Of a stretch of 64,000 nucleotides of DNA, positions 62,029-64,000 are shown piece after piece. Position numbers and translations under genes: made by a program. The stretch is taken from positions 246,780 through 310,779 of the forward strand of contig JAJOZX010005796.1 of the NCBI GenBank assembly GCA_023014485.1, written 5' to 3'. A model generated the notes under the pieces. It did no database searches. It was given only the letters and a program-made list of their open reading frames with translations, and was not told where the DNA came from. The stretch comes from Bathynomus jamesi (Eukaryota > Arthropoda > Malacostraca > Isopoda > Cirolanidae). The first letter of the stretch is position 1. Each line of letters opens with the position of its first letter.

Positions 62029-62741
62029 TTGCGTATTTTAGAGGCACGTGGGTAGGGTTGGTTTAACCTCTTCTTGCTCCTCTTCAAAGGTGTTACCGCA
62101 GGGGGTGACGGCGCCTTCAATTGTGTCACAGGCGTTGCGTGTTCCAAGTCTTTTAACCTGTTCAGATTTCCTATCAACGTTTTAGGGACATTTATTTGTT
62201 GTAGTCTTGCTTTAATATGCTTCCATCCTGATGGTGATGGCCTATCCCACTTTCTCACCAGATCATGGACAATGTCTACGATATTCGATCCCTGTACCTT
62301 TGATCCTTCCACAATGATCTCCCCTGTATCGGTCCATTGTATGGCGGGATCCTCATTCAATAGATTATAAAGACTTAAGCCTTTACTCCTCAATGTAAGT
62401 GGGAGGGTATTTTTTAATACATGTTCGATATGTTGTGTGGCTAATCTTTTTGGTTGATCAGCTGTATCGTCGGGTACAGGTCCTATGTCGCCATCGTCCC
62501 CCGTGCTGTGCCTAATAACCACAGGAATCTCCGTAGGGCTCTTATAATTTTCGTACTCGTGAAGAAATTTCTGCAGAGCTTCTTGGTATAAGATTCTTTT
62601 CTCATCAGGTGTTTTTTCACTGTTTAATAGGGCTAACAATTCGCTTTCCATTCTTTTAAGTCTGCTTTTACGGGGATCTAGATCCGTGTCTCTTTGCAGT
62701 GAAGCGTACACCTCGTGGGGAATCACTACCACTTTCTTCAT
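62013..62741 (-). CDS. Conserved Polinton protein of unknown function, 242 aa
   Basis: Starts MKKVVVIPHEVYASLQRDTD, followed by a helical charged segment (LLALLNSEKTPDEKRILYQE), an acidic linker with DDGDIGPVPDDTAD, then the conserved block SKGLSLYNLLNEDPAIQWTD and GSNIVDIVHDLVRKW, and a basic C-terminus KRSKKRLNQPYPRASKIR. I recall this block from uncharacterised proteins next to the small core gene in many animal Polintons. Nuclear, DNA-associated or virion-core role is plausible but not shown. A broken copy is at 26893-27457. Confidence 0.75.
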   Translation of the reverse strand: MKKVVVIPHEVYASLQRDTDLDPRKSRLKRMESELLALLNSEKTPDEKRILYQEALQKFLHEYENYKSPTEIPVVIRHSTGDDGDIGPVPDDTADQPKRLATQHIEHVLKNTLPLTLRSKGLSLYNLLNEDPAIQWTDTGEIIVEGSKVQGSNIVDIVHDLVRKWDRPSPSGWKHIKARLQQINVPKTLIGNLNRLKDLEHATPVTQLKAPSPPAVTPLKRSKKRLNQPYPRASKIRKWLTY

Positions 62742-63064
62742 TATATTAATCTAGTCAGTAAAGGGCCCAAAACTGAAAATAAGATGGGGAGAAATGACCC
62801 TCCTGTTTGCACAATAACTCGTTTTTTCTTCGCTACAGTTTGACTTTTACGAGCGAGTGTACGTATTATGTTCTTGTAGCGGCGTAGGCGAGCCTTCTGA
62901 TGGGTTTTCATTGATACATTGCAATTTATAACGTTAAGACAGATTTCACAGATGCATTTTAAAAAGTCGGCGTCGATATTTTTAATAAACATCTGCTGCA
63001 TTGCCCGGGGCAGTCGATGATAGATTTTTATTAATTCATGGTATTTCTTTAGTCTCTTTGTCAT
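62741..63064 (-). CDS. Small basic core-like protein (pX-like), 107 aa
   Basis: Starts MTKRLKKYHELIKIYHRLPR. Basic middle (KARLRRYKNIIRTLARKSQT) and C-terminus KKKRVIVQTGGSFLPILFSV ending in a hydrophobic segment. The K/R-rich run followed by GG.FLP.L recalls adenovirus pX/mu and the adintovirus pX family. It would bind DNA in the virion and may touch membranes. Start overlaps the ATPase stop by four bases (ATGA) and its stop overlaps the next start (TAATG), so the block is translated from tightly packed ORFs. Confidence 0.7.
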   Translation of the reverse strand: MTKRLKKYHELIKIYHRLPRAMQQMFIKNIDADFLKCICEICLNVINCNVSMKTHQKARLRRYKNIIRTLARKSQTVAKKKRVIVQTGGSFLPILFSVLGPLLTRLI

Positions 63065-63690
63065 TCTGGAATATACACCGTTTCAGGCTCGTTTGGAAAT
63101 ATATTCGTTCGCAGAAGCACTCTAAACGTGTTTCGCGGATGAAGGTCGCAAAGCAAATATCCGTAACGCGTGCTTGTAGCTTCTTTATAAACTTCCAAAA
63201 ACTCCTTACGCTGATTCGGGAACATTTGATTGGCTAATACCCCAATTTGTGATACATCTCTACGTTGCGCGAATAAGACTAGATATTGCGTATTTAACGA
63301 CACATCGCGCATGTATCTATTTTTGAAAAATAGATTCTGATTGATGAAGAACACGCTTATGTTAAGATGGTGGGAGTATACTGTAAATGTCTCGGCAAAC
63401 GTTTTATCCATCTCCAACATGAGATCGTCAATTACAATGATTGTATGTTCAGTTCCCTTTAGCGAATTAACGTCATATACACCTTTGTGGAACAAAATAT
63501 CATCTTGGTACTCGTTGAACACTGATTGATACGTCGAATAGCACCATATAACTTTATGCACAAATTTCGAGAACATCTCGCCCTTTTCTTTAATGATTTT
63601 AAGCATAAACACAGTTTTACCACATCCTGTAGGTCCAGATATAATACATGTGGATGGGCTCGTGAATCTGAATTTTTCTACAGAGTCCAT
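63061..63690 (-). CDS. DNA-packaging ATPase (FtsK/HerA, A32-like)
   Basis: 209 aa from the ATG at 63690 (MDSVEKFRFTSPS). Walker A is IISGPTGCGKTVFMLKII, Walker B is HTIIVIDDLMLEMDKTF, and the QNLFFKNRYMRDVSLNTQYL segment is the usual motif III/sensor region. It pumps the element genome into preformed capsids. It is divergent from PolB with about 80 bases between. The copy is intact, unlike its homologue at 27776-28405. Confidence 0.93.
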   Translation of the reverse strand: MDSVEKFRFTSPSTCIISGPTGCGKTVFMLKIIKEKGEMFSKFVHKVIWCYSTYQSVFNEYQDDILFHKGVYDVNSLKGTEHTIIVIDDLMLEMDKTFAETFTVYSHHLNISVFFINQNLFFKNRYMRDVSLNTQYLVLFAQRRDVSQIGVLANQMFPNQRKEFLEVYKEATSTRYGYLLCDLHPRNTFRVLLRTNIFPNEPETVYIPE

Positions 63691-63754
63691 TTCTAACACG
63701 TCACACTCCTAAGTGGGTCATTTACAAAATATTACAAATTTTGAGTGCTGATCC

Positions 63755-64000
63755 TTATATTTCTTCTCCCACAGAACCGACGATGAGGTAGAGCACCCTA
63801 TCATTACGGATGACGATGACAGTGTAGTTGTGATCTCTCCCCTGAACCCTCACCAGCGATACAGGTTGCACGTCCAAAGCGGAGGTATGAGAACCCCACA
63901 TCAGGTATAAAGCGCCGAAATACGTACCTGTTGCAGCAGACCCCCAACCCTCAACCTCTTACGCAACAACCTCCCCAGCAGCAGCAGCACCTAAATACCC
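63755..64000 (+). pseudogene. PolB 5' end, copy B (runs off the window, apparently degraded)
   Basis: After a conserved acceptor (TTTCTTCTCCCACAG) the sequence reads DDEVEHPIITDD...DDSVVVIS like 28498-28570 of copy A, then loses frame near 63838 and is shortened relative to A, with the GIKRPKYA and PQPSTSYAT regions recognisable in different frames up to the window end. Either PolB is broken at its disordered N-terminus or the frame is restored by splicing outside the visible part. Confidence 0.65.

Larger units (their letters stand above)
53327..64000 (+). mobile_element. Polinton copy B, left part (continues beyond window)
   Basis: Left terminus AGTAGTATAGCCGC at 53327, preceded by GACCCC (predicted 6-bp target sequence). 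Content: left terminal repeat, 2 kb of simple and tandem repeats, a SINE insertion, a spliced plus-strand gene, eight minus-strand genes (protease to ATPase) and the start of PolB on the plus strand at the window end. Gene order and terminal sequence identify a virion-encoding Polinton, also called adintovirus-like. The right end is outside. Confidence 0.92.

Overview
This window looks like repeat-dense intergenic DNA from an arthropod, most likely a decapod crustacean. That placement is an inference from the mix of Polintons, Penelope-like elements, CR1/RTE-like LINEs, Tc1/mariner and hAT transposons, very long (AT)n/(GT)n microsatellites and a dimeric tRNA-type SINE. I see no convincing host gene. 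Almost everything that can be assigned is a mobile element, usually nested in another and usually broken.

The main content is three copies of one Polinton/Maverick (adintovirus-like) family. Copy C (1-3062) is the right end of an element that starts before the window. Copy A (23641-36104) has both termini: ends of the form AGTAGTATAGCC...GGCTATACTACT and a 6-bp target duplication GAGGAA at 23635-23640 and 36105-36110. Copy B (53327 to beyond 64000) is the left part of an element with predicted target sequence GACCCC. Copy A keeps the right half (broken packaging ATPase, broken PolB and a right-arm cassette of unknown genes) but has lost the integrase-capsid-protease block and carries a dead Tc1 element there. 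Copy B keeps that block on the minus strand: packaging ATPase, a small core-like protein, an unknown 242-aa protein, chromodomain integrase, candidate penton, a basic core-like protein, a major capsid gene with one frame break, and an adenain-type protease. Facing it is a small spliced gene with tandemly duplicated exons. Copies A and C share the right-arm cassette, preceded by an initiator plus downstream-promoter-element pair at identical spacing.

Region by region: 1-3062 Polinton C; 3100-5950 decayed LINE copies; 7.7-8.2 kb LINE tail; 8279-8753 hAT MITE with perfect target duplication; 8.8-10.6 kb decayed gag with an inserted MITE; 11.5-12.7 kb Gypsy pol; 12.9-14.4 kb CR1-like LINE; 14.8-17.0 kb Penelope-like element holding a hAT; 17.0-19.8 kb LINE holding a mariner; 20.3-21.5 kb TE-derived fragments; 21971-23115 hAT with perfect target duplication; 23.6-36.1 kb Polinton A; 36.5-45.8 kb a nest of two IS630-like elements, two deletion-derived mariners, a fold-back mariner, Penelope palindrome, SINEs and a fold-back tRNA-like unit; 45.8-47.5 kb LINE endonuclease region; 49.0-50.1 kb RTE LINE; 50.1-50.9 kb TE-derived ORF; 51.3-53.1 kb minisatellites; 53.3-64 kb Polinton B.

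The Polinton genes fit a virion-forming element: PolB for protein-primed replication, integrase for insertion, double and single jelly-roll capsid proteins, maturation protease and genome-packaging ATPase. All family calls were made by eye from motifs and gene order. No database search was run.
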